Under the pieces are notes generated by a model, which did no database searches, was not told where the DNA came from, and saw only the letters and a list, made by a program, of their open reading frames with translations. A DNA stretch of 64,000 nucleotides from CATOSK01 sp034423195 (GTDB lineage: Bacteria > Chloroflexota > Dehalococcoidia > Lucifugimonadales > UBA3495): assembly GCA_034423195.1 (NCBI GenBank), contig DAOUIZ010000047.1:1-64000 (forward strand), read 5' to 3'. Position numbers and translations under genes: made by a program. Positions 6,906 through 15,074 of this stretch are shown one piece after another; positions within the stretch are counted from its first letter, which is position 1, and every line of letters starts with the position of its first letter.

Positions 6906-7487
6906 CTAGTCCGCCGCCGCAAACTCCTCCCGCAGGTCCAGCACCGCCTCGGGAGTGCGCCTCTGGCCTCCGGCGGCCCGTTCCTCCGGGAGCCGAATGT
7001 CGGGAATGACCTTGGCCGCCACGAACACCGGCCCTTCCTGTGAGAAGACTTCCTCGGCGCGGGTCACGAAGTCTTCCAGATCGTCGAAGCGGTAGGAGTG
7101 GGCGTATCCTGCCGATGTAGCCAGATCCGCATAGTCGGCGACGCCGACACCGGGAACTTCCTGCCCGCCGGTGGTGGCATAGACGCCGTTGTCCATGACG
7201 AAGTGGACCAGGTTCTTCGGCCCCTTGTTGGCAATGGTCACCAGCGACCCCAGGTTCATCAAAAGGCTGCCGTCGCCATCGAAGAGGATGACCTTGGTGT
7301 CGGGCTGGGAAAGGGCTAGTCCGAGAGCGACGGACGATGCCTTGCCCATCGCGCCTCCCACCGGGATGTCCCGCTTCACATTGTTGGTCACCTTGGCCCA
7401 GGCGCCGTTCGCCCGGAACACCGGCACCACCACCGCGTCTCCCCGGAAGCGCTCGATGGCCCGCATCATTTCGACCTGGTCAATCAT
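6906..7487 (-). CDS. TPP-binding decarboxylase subunit, sulfopyruvate/phosphonopyruvate decarboxylase beta-like
   Basis: At 193 residues this is only the C-terminal TPP-binding domain of a thiamine-diphosphate enzyme. The TPP/Mg motif runs from FDGDGSLLMNLGS (about residue 89) to the DNGVYATTGG segment. Stand-alone domains of this kind form the beta subunit of sulfopyruvate decarboxylase (ComE) and related enzymes, which need a separate pyrimidine-binding alpha subunit. No alpha subunit is present in this window. It lies in a minus-strand run with a CMD protein, an enolase-superfamily enzyme and a rhodanese, so a role in catabolism of an organic acid or sulfonate is possible. The substrate is not determined by sequence. 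Confidence 0.7.
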   Translation of the reverse strand: MIDQVEMMRAIERFRGDAVVVPVFRANGAWAKVTNNVKRDIPVGGAMGKASSVALGLALSQPDTKVILFDGDGSLLMNLGSLVTIANKGPKNLVHFVMDNGVYATTGGQEVPGVGVADYADLATSAGYAHSYRFDDLEDFVTRAEEVFSQEGPVFVAAKVIPDIRLPEERAAGGQRRTPEAVLDLREEFAAAD

Positions 7488-7579
7488 GTCTGTTCTCCTG
7501 CAGGTGACGGTTCTGGTTCAGTTCAGTTTCACGTCTGGTCCTATGGAAGCGCACCGTTCGCGCAGCGGCGCCAAAACCG

Positions 7580-7999
7580 TCAGATCTCGTTTACTGGCCC
7601 CAGTTCAGAAACGCGGAATATGGTTGGCAGGTCCGGCCGGAACACCAGCCGCCACGCCTCCATGCCGTTCTGCACCGCCGTGCCGCCGGCCCAGCTCCCC
7701 GCCATCTTGATAACCGAGTAGATTTCCTCGGGGGTGGCCCCCGCCTGGTTGGCCGCGTGAACGTGAATTTGGATGTGGTAGACCGGGTTCCTCATGCACA
7801 CATAACCGGCGATGCGGATAAGTTCCTCAGTCTTGCGGTCCAGCAGCGACTGTCCGCCGTGGTCCCGCTCCCAGCCGTTGTTCCGCGCTTTCAGAGCGTC
7901 CAGGTCCACCTCGGACAGGAAATCGTGCATCCCGACTCTGAAACCGCTGTTCTGGATAACCCGGTCGCGCTCCGCCTGCTTCTCGCTCTCTGTGGGCAT
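7580..7999 (-). CDS. carboxymuconolactone decarboxylase (CMD) family protein
   Basis: This 139-residue helical protein has the CMD-family core: ELIRIAGYVCMRNP, then HIQIHVHAANQAG, then ATPEEIYSVIKMAG. The AhpD-type CxxC redox pair is absent. Only one Cys lies in the first helix, so it is closer to gamma-carboxymuconolactone decarboxylase relatives than to peroxidases. The chosen ATG at 7999 has GGAGGG about 7 nt upstream, whereas the open frame to 8086 is unsupported. It is the first gene of the four-gene run ending in the rhodanese. The reaction is unknown. Confidence 0.7.
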   Translation of the reverse strand: MPTESEKQAERDRVIQNSGFRVGMHDFLSEVDLDALKARNNGWERDHGGQSLLDRKTEELIRIAGYVCMRNPVYHIQIHVHAANQAGATPEEIYSVIKMAGSWAGGTAVQNGMEAWRLVFRPDLPTIFRVSELGPVNEI

Positions 8000-8117
8000 G
8001 ACTTCCCTCCTCATCTGGACTGGTGCGGGTGGGATTACGCCAGTGTGACGGGGGCAAAAATCTCCCCCTCCGGCGGAGTCTACCAATATGACCGGGGCGG
8101 CGCAAGAATGTACACCG

Positions 8118-9560
8118 TCAGGTGAACAGGGCGTCTTTGATGGTCAGGACATCCTGCCGCAGCTGCCGGTCCTCGTTGATTTCGCCGTTAATCTTGCCGG
8201 CTCCGTGGATGACGGTGGCGTGGTCCCGGCCGCCCAACAGCCGGCCCACCTGTGTCGGCGACATCTCCAGTTCGTACATCAGCAGGTACATCGCCACCTG
8301 GCGGGCCTGGGCCACCTTTCTGGTCCGGCGCTTGCTTAGCAGTTCGTCCCTCGTGACCTTGAAGTGGAGCCCCACCTGGTCGATGATCCGGTCGGGGTCC
8401 ATAGCGTGGCGGGCGGTGTCCGCGGTCAGGTCGTTCAGCATCAGCGAGGCCGACTGGGCCGTAATCGGTTCGGACATCGTCCTGGCGTGAAGCATGAGCC
8501 TGTTCAGGCAGCCCTCCAGCTCTCTGACGTTGCTCTGCACCCGCTTCGCCACCAGTTCCAGAATGCTGTCGTGCAATTCCACGCCCATCTCCTCCGCCTT
8601 GGCCGACAGGATAGCCATCCGGGTCTCCAGGTCGGGCGGCTGGATGTCGGCGATCAATCCCCACTCGAACCGGGACCGGAGCCGGTCTTCCAGCAGCGCC
8701 AACGCCTTGGGAGGACGGTCCGAGCTGATGACGATCTGGTGGCCCGAGTTATGCAGGTCGTTGAAGGTATGGAAGAAGCTCTCTTGGGTCTGTTCTTTCC
8801 CCCTCATGAACTGCACATCGTCAATCAGCAACACCTGCACCTCCCGGTACCGGTGCCGGAAGTCCTCGGTGGTGCGGTTGCGGATGGCGGAGACGAATTC
8901 GTTGGTGAACTGCTCAGAGGTCACGTACAGCACCGACTTCTGCCGTTGTGCACAGGCATGGCCCACCGCGTACAACAGGTGCGTTTTCCCCAGACCCACG
9001 CCGGAGTAGAGGAACAACGGGTTGTAGCTCTTCCCCGGTGCGTCGGCCACCGCCCGCGCGGCGCTGTAAGCCAGGTGGTTCGAAGGCCCGACTACGTAGG
9101 AATCGAAAGTGTACTTGGGATTGTGCGCGAAACCCGGCCCAGGTCCCGCCGGAACGGCAAATCTATCGCCGCTGACCGCGGCAGCCGGCAAAGCATCAGC
9201 AACACCGGTTCCCGCCCAGATGTCCGGGGTTGCCGCCCACTCTCGATCATCTTCCGGGGTGTATTCGTGGGCCAGCTCCAGCGGCGGAAGTTCCGTCTCC
9301 TGTTCTATCGGGAGAACGTCAAAGCGGATTTCCCGCGCCTGGCCGGTGACTTTCGCCAACGTCTCCTGGATCGCCGGGTACATCCGGCGTTCCAGCCAGG
9401 TGACCACGAACGCCGACGGCGCCCGCACCATAAAAGATGATTCGTCGTAATCGATCCCTTCCGTCTGCTTCAGGTAGGAATCAAACAACTGCTTCGGGAT
9501 TTGCAGTTCCAGGTCGCCGAGCACGGCACGCCAAGCCTCTCGGGCCGACAGGTTTGTCAT
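8118..9560 (-). CDS. dnaA: chromosomal replication initiator DnaA
   Basis: DnaA binds DnaA boxes at oriC and opens the duplex, then loads the helicase. This 480-residue protein has the four-domain layout. An N-terminal interaction domain (1-85) is followed by a variable Pro/Ala-rich linker. The AAA+ domain has Walker A GVGLGKTH near 187-194 and Walker B LLIDDVQFM. The C-terminal DNA-binding domain carries the signature GGRDHATVIHGAGKI. The gene lies about 700 bp from an AT-rich gap with DnaA-box-like sites and points away from it. dnaN is not next to it. Confidence 0.97.
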   Translation of the reverse strand: MTNLSAREAWRAVLGDLELQIPKQLFDSYLKQTEGIDYDESSFMVRAPSAFVVTWLERRMYPAIQETLAKVTGQAREIRFDVLPIEQETELPPLELAHEYTPEDDREWAATPDIWAGTGVADALPAAAVSGDRFAVPAGPGPGFAHNPKYTFDSYVVGPSNHLAYSAARAVADAPGKSYNPLFLYSGVGLGKTHLLYAVGHACAQRQKSVLYVTSEQFTNEFVSAIRNRTTEDFRHRYREVQVLLIDDVQFMRGKEQTQESFFHTFNDLHNSGHQIVISSDRPPKALALLEDRLRSRFEWGLIADIQPPDLETRMAILSAKAEEMGVELHDSILELVAKRVQSNVRELEGCLNRLMLHARTMSEPITAQSASLMLNDLTADTARHAMDPDRIIDQVGLHFKVTRDELLSKRRTRKVAQARQVAMYLLMYELEMSPTQVGRLLGGRDHATVIHGAGKINGEINEDRQLRQDVLTIKDALFT

Positions 9561-9780
9561 CGCCCCGCCACTCCCATCCGATTGGTGGCAGACATATTAG
9601 CAGGTTGTTCCCTGGCCGGGCATAGACCATCGGTTCCAATCGAAACCCCGGCCTTCGTGACCCCCTTGGGACAAGGACTGATATAATCCGGTTGGCCGGG
9701 AAAGCGCCCCCGTTTCCAGGAATCTCCCCGGCTAACACCCGGCCCAAGGAACGCCAGCCAACCAATCGCCGCAGGCAGCT

Positions 9781-10245
9781 ATGGACCAGGAACGCCCGCC
9801 CCCTCCCGAACACCTCAAACCCTGGTATTACCAGTACTGGTTCTTCTACCCGGTTATCGTGTTCTGGCCCCTCTGGCCCATCCTCATCATCCGCTCCCCT
9901 TGGCACAACGGACTGGTGTCCGGCGCCTTGGCTTGGGCGTACTTGATCTGCGGCGGATACTTGTTTGGGTACATGGACATATACCCCGCCGGATTTGATG
10001 CCGGTGAATTGAACCAGTTCACCATCACTATCGTTCCCGCGGGGATCATCCTCACCCTGGTAACCCAGGCCCTCTGGATCTTCCGCGACCGGCCCGGCAT
10101 CCGGGCGGCCATGCGCGCCCCTCAGGACCCCGGGGCTGGGGTGGAAAGGGTGGAAAGCTCGGAGCCGTCCGAAAATGTGTCGGCGCGGCGCGGTTCTTCC
10201 CGTTCCCGTCGCCGGGGCGCAGACCGGCCCCGCCGGCGCCGGTAA
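9781..10245 (+). CDS. small integral membrane protein, unknown function
   Basis: This 154-residue protein has three predicted membrane helices, at roughly 22-38, 47-64 and 79-100. The first region is rich in Trp and Tyr. The C-terminus is a long, basic, Arg/Ser-rich cytoplasmic tail ending in an Arg cluster. The ribosome-binding site is weak. It sits between dnaA and the candidate oriC and reads away from dnaA. I do not recognise a functional family. The basic tail could bind nucleic acid or lipid headgroups, but that is only inference. Confidence 0.6.
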   Translation: MDQERPPPPEHLKPWYYQYWFFYPVIVFWPLWPILIIRSPWHNGLVSGALAWAYLICGGYLFGYMDIYPAGFDAGELNQFTITIVPAGIILTLVTQALWIFRDRPGIRAAMRAPQDPGAGVERVESSEPSENVSARRGSSRSRRRGADRPRRRR

Positions 10246-10564
10246 CAATGGGGACATGGCTCCCACCGGCCATTCCCAGTTGATAACCCCGGAATTTTCG
10301 TTGATAACTTCATATAATAGTGGATAATAGCTGACTGAAGGTTAAATCTAGTCCAGATACCGTTGAGAATCTGAGATCCATTCCAACAATGAATTTCGGT
10401 TCTTCACCCACGCCAATGATGCCCACGGCATACCTCAACTTATCGACCCGGTGCTTGCAGTTATCCATGTTAAAATGCCGGTAATCTACCGGCAGCTACG
10501 CTCACCGCGAGGCATATTTCCACTCCATCAACTGCCTTATTACCACTACCCTTACCTATAGACC
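10246..10564. other. candidate replication origin (oriC)
   Basis: This 319-bp non-coding stretch is clearly richer in A+T than its surroundings. Three DnaA-box-like sites face the same way at near-helical spacing. Two are GTTGATAAC (10279 and 10300) and one is AGTGGATAA (10319), the complement of TTATCCACT, which is one mismatch from TTATCCACA. Two more, TTATCGACC (10440) and TTATCCATG (10461), face the other way. dnaA lies nearby. Genes to the left (4.9-9.6 kb) are on the minus strand and most to the right are on the plus strand, as expected when transcription runs away from an origin. Confidence 0.5.
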
Positions 10565-11851
10565 ATGATTGATACAGTTAGATTAAATATAAAAGCTGGT
10601 AACGGTGGTAATGGGTGCATGAGTTTCTTGCGGGAGAAATTCCGTCCAAAGGGCGGCCCCAACGGGGGCGATGGTGGGGACGGTGGCAGTGCATTTATCG
10701 TTGGTGACCCCAGCATCAACACCCTTCTCCACCTCAAGTTCAACAGCACTTTCTACGTCCAGCGCGGGGAGCATGGCCGCGGGAAGGACCAGCGGGGCGG
10801 CAACGGCGCCCACACCTACATTAGGGTCCCCTTGGGCACCGTTGTTTGGAGAATGGTTCCCGGTTCTCCGGATGCGAATGAGATGCTTGCTGATATCGTT
10901 GATGAGCAGCCTAGGTTGGTTGCTCAGGGTGGAAAAGGGGGTTGGGGAAACACCCATTACGCTTCTCCCACCAACCAGGAACCCCGGTTGGCCCAGAGCG
11001 GGGAGGAAGGAGAATCCGTGATTCTCCTCCTTGAATTGAAGCTGCTCGCTGATGTGGGGCTGCTGGCCAAGCCCAACGCTGGTAAGTCCACCCTTTTGTC
11101 CCGGTGTTCGGCCGCCAAGCCGAAGATCGCGGACTATCCGTTCACCACGGTGGAGCCGGCCCTGGGCGTGGTCACGGCGAAGGGACAGGACTTCGTGATG
11201 ATGGAAGTTCCCGGCCTGATAGAGGGCGCCCATGACGGCGTGGGTCTGGGCGATGAGTTCCTCCGGCACGCGGAGCGGGCCCGCCTGTATATCCACCTCA
11301 TCGACGGCATGGCTCCTGACCCGGTGGGGGACTACCGGATGATCAACCAGGAGCTGCAGATGTTCAATCCCGACCTGGAGAGGAAGCGCCAGGTGATCGC
11401 CGTCACGAAGATGGATGTGACCGAGGTCAGCGAGAAACGGGAGGAACTCCGCTTCGTCCTCGAGGATGAACTGGTGGATTCCTTCGGGAAGAAGCCGGAC
11501 ATATTCTTCATTTCATCGGTCAGCGGGGAGGGGATCGATAACCTGCTCGGTTACGTAGTAGACGCATTGGCAACTGCCCCGGAGATGCCTTTCGACGTCC
11601 CGGAACCCGTTGCGGTCTCAAACCGCCGGGGCACCCGCGGCAACAGCTTCTACATTGACAACGGTGTGTACGTCGTAGAGTCGGAGCAATTGGAACGTCT
11701 GACTGCCCTGGCGGACACGCGCGATTACCGGGTCCTGCTCCAGATCTGGCGGGAAATGACCAGGTTGGGAATCGCCCGCGGCCTGTCGGATGCCGGTATC
11801 GAGGCCGGAGACACGATACGCATCGGCAACGCGGAAGTGGAGTGGTTCTGA
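10565..11851 (+). CDS. obgE: Obg-family GTPase ObgE/CgtA
   Basis: Obg is an essential GTPase that binds 50S ribosomal subunits and links ribosome assembly to stress and replication. The 428 residues show the Gly-rich Obg fold (1-158), a G domain (about 160-330) and a C-terminal OCT domain. Switch I DYPFTT and the SSVSGEG motif are normal. Three G-domain positions differ from the usual consensus. The P-loop reads AKPNAGKST (Ala for the first Gly), G3 reads EVPGLIEGA (Glu for Asp), and G4 reads TKMD (Thr for Asn). It starts at the edge of the candidate oriC and is followed by nadD. Confidence 0.95.
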   Translation: MIDTVRLNIKAGNGGNGCMSFLREKFRPKGGPNGGDGGDGGSAFIVGDPSINTLLHLKFNSTFYVQRGEHGRGKDQRGGNGAHTYIRVPLGTVVWRMVPGSPDANEMLADIVDEQPRLVAQGGKGGWGNTHYASPTNQEPRLAQSGEEGESVILLLELKLLADVGLLAKPNAGKSTLLSRCSAAKPKIADYPFTTVEPALGVVTAKGQDFVMMEVPGLIEGAHDGVGLGDEFLRHAERARLYIHLIDGMAPDPVGDYRMINQELQMFNPDLERKRQVIAVTKMDVTEVSEKREELRFVLEDELVDSFGKKPDIFFISSVSGEGIDNLLGYVVDALATAPEMPFDVPEPVAVSNRRGTRGNSFYIDNGVYVVESEQLERLTALADTRDYRVLLQIWREMTRLGIARGLSDAGIEAGDTIRIGNAEVEWF

Positions 11852-11882
11852 TCGTGGCGGCTGCCTGCACGGTTCATCAGCC

Positions 11883-12485
11883 ATGACCCGCATCGGTGTC
11901 CTTGGTGGCACATTCGACCCCATCCACCTCGGCCATCTTGTAGTTGGGGAGGAAGCCCGGGACCGTTTGGAACTCGACCGTCTGGTCTTCATGCCGGCGG
12001 GAAGCCCCCGCCTCAAGGAACACGCCCCGCTGGCCTCGGCCATCCAGCGCCTCGAGATGGTGCGGCTGGCGGTGGGCGAGGGAGATGACTCCGAGATCAG
12101 CACCCAAGAAGTGGTGCGGGAGGGTTCCACCTACACCGTCGATACCATTGCCGAGCTCCGCCAACAATATGCCGAATCCGACCAGATATATTTCATGGTG
12201 GGAATGGACGCGCTGGAGCAGTTCGACCGCTGGAAGGAACCGGACCGGCTGTTGCGGATGTGCAACCTGGTAGTGGTAAACCGGGTGGGGCACCAGCGCG
12301 TCGACGTCAACGATTTCGTTGGGCGCTTTCCCGAGGCCGGGCCCGGCCTCACCCTCCTGACCGTCCCGAGGTTGGAGATCAGTTCCACCGATATCCGCAG
12401 CCGGGTCCGCGACGGTAGGTCAATCAAATATCTGACTCCCGAACCGGTGGTTGATTACATCCGCCGGGAGGGGCTTTACCGTTGA
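11883..12485 (+). CDS. nadD: nicotinate-nucleotide adenylyltransferase
   Basis: NadD transfers AMP from ATP to nicotinate mononucleotide in NAD synthesis. The 200-residue protein opens with GGTFDPIHLGH, the nucleotidyltransferase motif with its catalytic His pair. It ends with the second ATP-binding motif ISSTDIRSR. The ATG at 11883 is preferred over an upstream frame that would overlap obgE; it starts 31 bp after the obgE stop. The obgE-nadD order is common in bacteria. Confidence 0.93.
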   Translation: MTRIGVLGGTFDPIHLGHLVVGEEARDRLELDRLVFMPAGSPRLKEHAPLASAIQRLEMVRLAVGEGDDSEISTQEVVREGSTYTVDTIAELRQQYAESDQIYFMVGMDALEQFDRWKEPDRLLRMCNLVVVNRVGHQRVDVNDFVGRFPEAGPGLTLLTVPRLEISSTDIRSRVRDGRSIKYLTPEPVVDYIRREGLYR

Positions 12486-12535
12486 GTTGTCCAGACCGTA
12501 ACCTGGGGACGTTGAAAGATAGAAGATGTTGAGCG

Positions 12536-13099
12536 ATGGAAGATAACGTAGAACGTCTGCTGGAGTTGGCTCTGGAGTTGGGAGCCCTGAAGTATGGCGA
12601 CTTCACCCTTTCCTCGGGGAAGAAGAGCAGCTACTACTTCGACGGCCGCCTGCTCAGCCTCAGCCCAGAGGGGGCCGTCTTGATTGGCCGTGCGCTGCTG
12701 CCATTGGTCGCCGCGGCCGGAGCGGAAGCGGTGGGCGGCCCGACGCTGGCCGCGGACCCGATGGTGACTTCCATTGCCATGATCAGCCAGCTTGAAGGGA
12801 AGGGAATCCCGGCCTTCATCGTGCGCAAGGAGACCAAGGAACACGGGATGGGCAATCTCATCGAAGGCCCCCTCCGGCCCGGCATCCGCGTCGCCATCGT
12901 GGACGATGCCTGCACCAGCGGCGGTTCCCTGCTCCATGCCATTGCCGCCGCGGAAAGCGCAGGCTGCAGCGTGGTGAAGGTTCTCGCTCTTCTGGACCGG
13001 CGTGAGGGCGGCACGGAAGAGTTGGCGCGCCGGGGCTACGACTTTACCGCGCTGATGGCGGCGGATCCCGACGGCAGGATTGAAGCCGTCGTCCAGTGA
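12536..13099 (+). CDS. pyrE: orotate phosphoribosyltransferase
   Basis: PyrE makes OMP from orotate and PRPP, the fifth step of pyrimidine synthesis. The 187-residue protein carries FTLSSGKKSSYYFDGR near the N-terminus. It also has the flexible-loop segment RKETKEHG and the PRPP-binding motif AIVDDACTSGGS near 120-131. It is followed 15 bp later by upp, so salvage and de novo pyrimidine steps are grouped, with pyrG elsewhere in the window at 52 kb. Confidence 0.93.
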   Translation: MEDNVERLLELALELGALKYGDFTLSSGKKSSYYFDGRLLSLSPEGAVLIGRALLPLVAAAGAEAVGGPTLAADPMVTSIAMISQLEGKGIPAFIVRKETKEHGMGNLIEGPLRPGIRVAIVDDACTSGGSLLHAIAAAESAGCSVVKVLALLDRREGGTEELARRGYDFTALMAADPDGRIEAVVQ

Positions 13100-13114
13100 A
13101 GCAGCGTTAATGCG

Positions 13115-13711
13115 ATGAAGGACGCCCTCCTCACCCTTCTTCGCGACAGTCAATCCAGTACAGCCCAGTTTCGCCGCGCGTCCGATCAACTGGCGGTCCT
13201 GGTCTGTGCCGAAGCCCTGGCGAAGCTTCCCCACACCCCAGTCACCGTGACAACCCCTCTTGCCCCCGCTGAAGGCTTGAGGCCGGCCGGATCCGTGATG
13301 TTCGTTCCCATCATTCGCGCCGGCTTGGCCATGCTGCCTGCGTTCCTGTCAGCAGTGCCTGACGCGCCGGTGGCATTGGTGGGGATGCAAAGGGACGAAG
13401 TGACGGCGCAGCCGGGTCTGTACTACCAGAAATTCCCTGCCGATTTGCCGGACAGCGCCATCATCTTGGATCCGATGTTGGCTACAGGCGGCAGTTCCCT
13501 GCTAGTGGCGGATTTGTTGCAGGGAATCGGCTATGCGCCCCGGGACATCTACCATGCCGGAGTGCTGGCGGCCGGGGAAGGTCTGCAACGCCTGTCCGCA
13601 GCTATACCGGGGGCCAACATCACCGTCGCCGCGGTGGACCCGGGCCTCGACGGCCGCAAGTTCATCTCCCCGGGCCTGGGGGATTACGGGGATCGGTACT
13701 TTGGGACCTAG
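13115..13711 (+). CDS. upp: uracil phosphoribosyltransferase
   Basis: Upp converts uracil and PRPP to UMP. The 198-residue protein has the family landmarks FVPIIRAGLAM, the PRPP motif ILDPMLATGGS near 109-119, and the C-terminal uracil-binding segment GLGDYGDRYFGT. Its length is slightly short for the family but complete. It follows pyrE closely and converges on ygfZ, whose stop lies only 4 bp away on the other strand. Confidence 0.93.
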   Translation: MKDALLTLLRDSQSSTAQFRRASDQLAVLVCAEALAKLPHTPVTVTTPLAPAEGLRPAGSVMFVPIIRAGLAMLPAFLSAVPDAPVALVGMQRDEVTAQPGLYYQKFPADLPDSAIILDPMLATGGSSLLVADLLQGIGYAPRDIYHAGVLAAGEGLQRLSAAIPGANITVAAVDPGLDGRKFISPGLGDYGDRYFGT

Positions 13712-13714
13712 CCG

Positions 13715-14728
13715 TTAAGCGTCTTCAAATTGTCCCGGCCCGAAGAACTGGGGCAGGCCGGTTACCTCGGCCATGCCGCCGCTCTCCCCGATCTCCAGAA
13801 GTGACCCAACGTCGGCGTGAGCGGAGCGGGCGTATCCCAACCCGGTCACCTCCCCGGTGGAAGGGTTCCTGGCAGCCGACGTGACCACCCCCACGTCCCT
13901 TCCCTCGTGGTGCAGGGTTGCCCCGGAGACATCCTCGAAGCCTTCCGGCAGCCGCAGGGTTACCAGCCGCTTCTGGACCTTGTTGTAGGTGTCAAGGCGG
14001 GCGATTACTTCCTGGCCTATGTAGCACCCTTTCTCGAAGTCCACTCCGCCGATGAGTCCTGCTTCCAGCGGGTTATAGGCATCTCCCATCTCCCGCCCGT
14101 ACTCCGGGATGGCCGCGCAAATTCGGGTGGTCTGGTAGCTGTCTTCATTGATGGCGACGATTCCGGACCCGGCCAGGGCGTCAGCTACGGCGTCCAGGTC
14201 TTCCGGGGATAGCACGATGTCGAAGCCGGACAACGTGCCCTGGGGCCGGTTGATAACCGTTACTACCCTGCCGCCGGCCTCTGTGACAACGGAGTGGTGC
14301 GATGGAACATCCGCAACGTTCACGTCCATCGCTTTTGCGATGGCATCAGCCGCGCCTGGCCCCAGCACTGTCAGCATCGCCGTCTCCTCGGTGATGTCGA
14401 AGATTTCCAGGTCTTCCATGATAGTGTACCTGTCCAGCCACTCCATCACTGCCTCCTGCCGCCCGGGGCTGGTCAGCAGGAGGACGTAGTCTCCCAGGTT
14501 CACCACCCCAAGGATGTCCAGGATGCGTCCCCGGTCGGTGGTCAGGATGGTAGGAGCCCCTTCGCCGGGTTGAAGGTCGACGACGGCGTTTGTTGTCATG
14601 CGGTTCAACAGGTCCAGCCCGTCCGCGCCGGCGGCCTTGAGGCGGCCCGCGTGGGAGTTGTAAAAGGCGGCGCCTTCGGTGGCGGCCAGGAATTGGGCGT
14701 CGTCGTACGCAGAGGCTTTTGTCGTCAT
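13715..14728 (-). CDS. ygfZ: folate-binding YgfZ/GcvT-fold protein
   Basis: YgfZ proteins share the aminomethyltransferase fold, bind tetrahydrofolate and help repair or assemble certain Fe-S enzymes. The family signature KGCYIGQEVIAR is clear near residue 237, inside a 337-residue protein. The ATG at 14728 has GGAG 6 nt upstream. The open frame to 14974 adds a basic stretch with no family similarity, so it is rejected. It is a single gene convergent with upp and divergent from dxs. Confidence 0.87.
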   Translation of the reverse strand: MTTKASAYDDAQFLAATEGAAFYNSHAGRLKAAGADGLDLLNRMTTNAVVDLQPGEGAPTILTTDRGRILDILGVVNLGDYVLLLTSPGRQEAVMEWLDRYTIMEDLEIFDITEETAMLTVLGPGAADAIAKAMDVNVADVPSHHSVVTEAGGRVVTVINRPQGTLSGFDIVLSPEDLDAVADALAGSGIVAINEDSYQTTRICAAIPEYGREMGDAYNPLEAGLIGGVDFEKGCYIGQEVIARLDTYNKVQKRLVTLRLPEGFEDVSGATLHHEGRDVGVVTSAARNPSTGEVTGLGYARSAHADVGSLLEIGESGGMAEVTGLPQFFGPGQFEDA

Positions 14729-15074
14729 AACCGGCTCCAGTCCGTTCTGTTTGCCGAGTCCGTTGAGGCGTGTGATTAAGGTGAATGAATCACGAGGCCG
14801 TTGGGGAAAATTATACCAAAGGCGGGGTTTCCTGCTGAAACCCGGTGGATTGTTTCCAACCCGGACCCAGCCTGGCCGCTTGAATGTGAAGATTATGAAA
14901 CCATTCCGGCGTATACGGCGTATTTGGCGACGAGGGGCAACCGCCCGGCTCTGGCATAGGGCCATTCTTGACACCCGAATTGCCGTATCCTACATTGTTG
15001 ACCTGTAAAGTGCCCCGATGTCTGCTCCACGGGTCCGCGGCGCCGCACCATGCAATGTCCCCAGGAGGTATTCC

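Noticed and set aside
9561..9780. Gap upstream of dnaA as oriC
   Set aside because: It contains no DnaA-box-like sites and is not AT-rich. The 10246-10564 gap is the better candidate.
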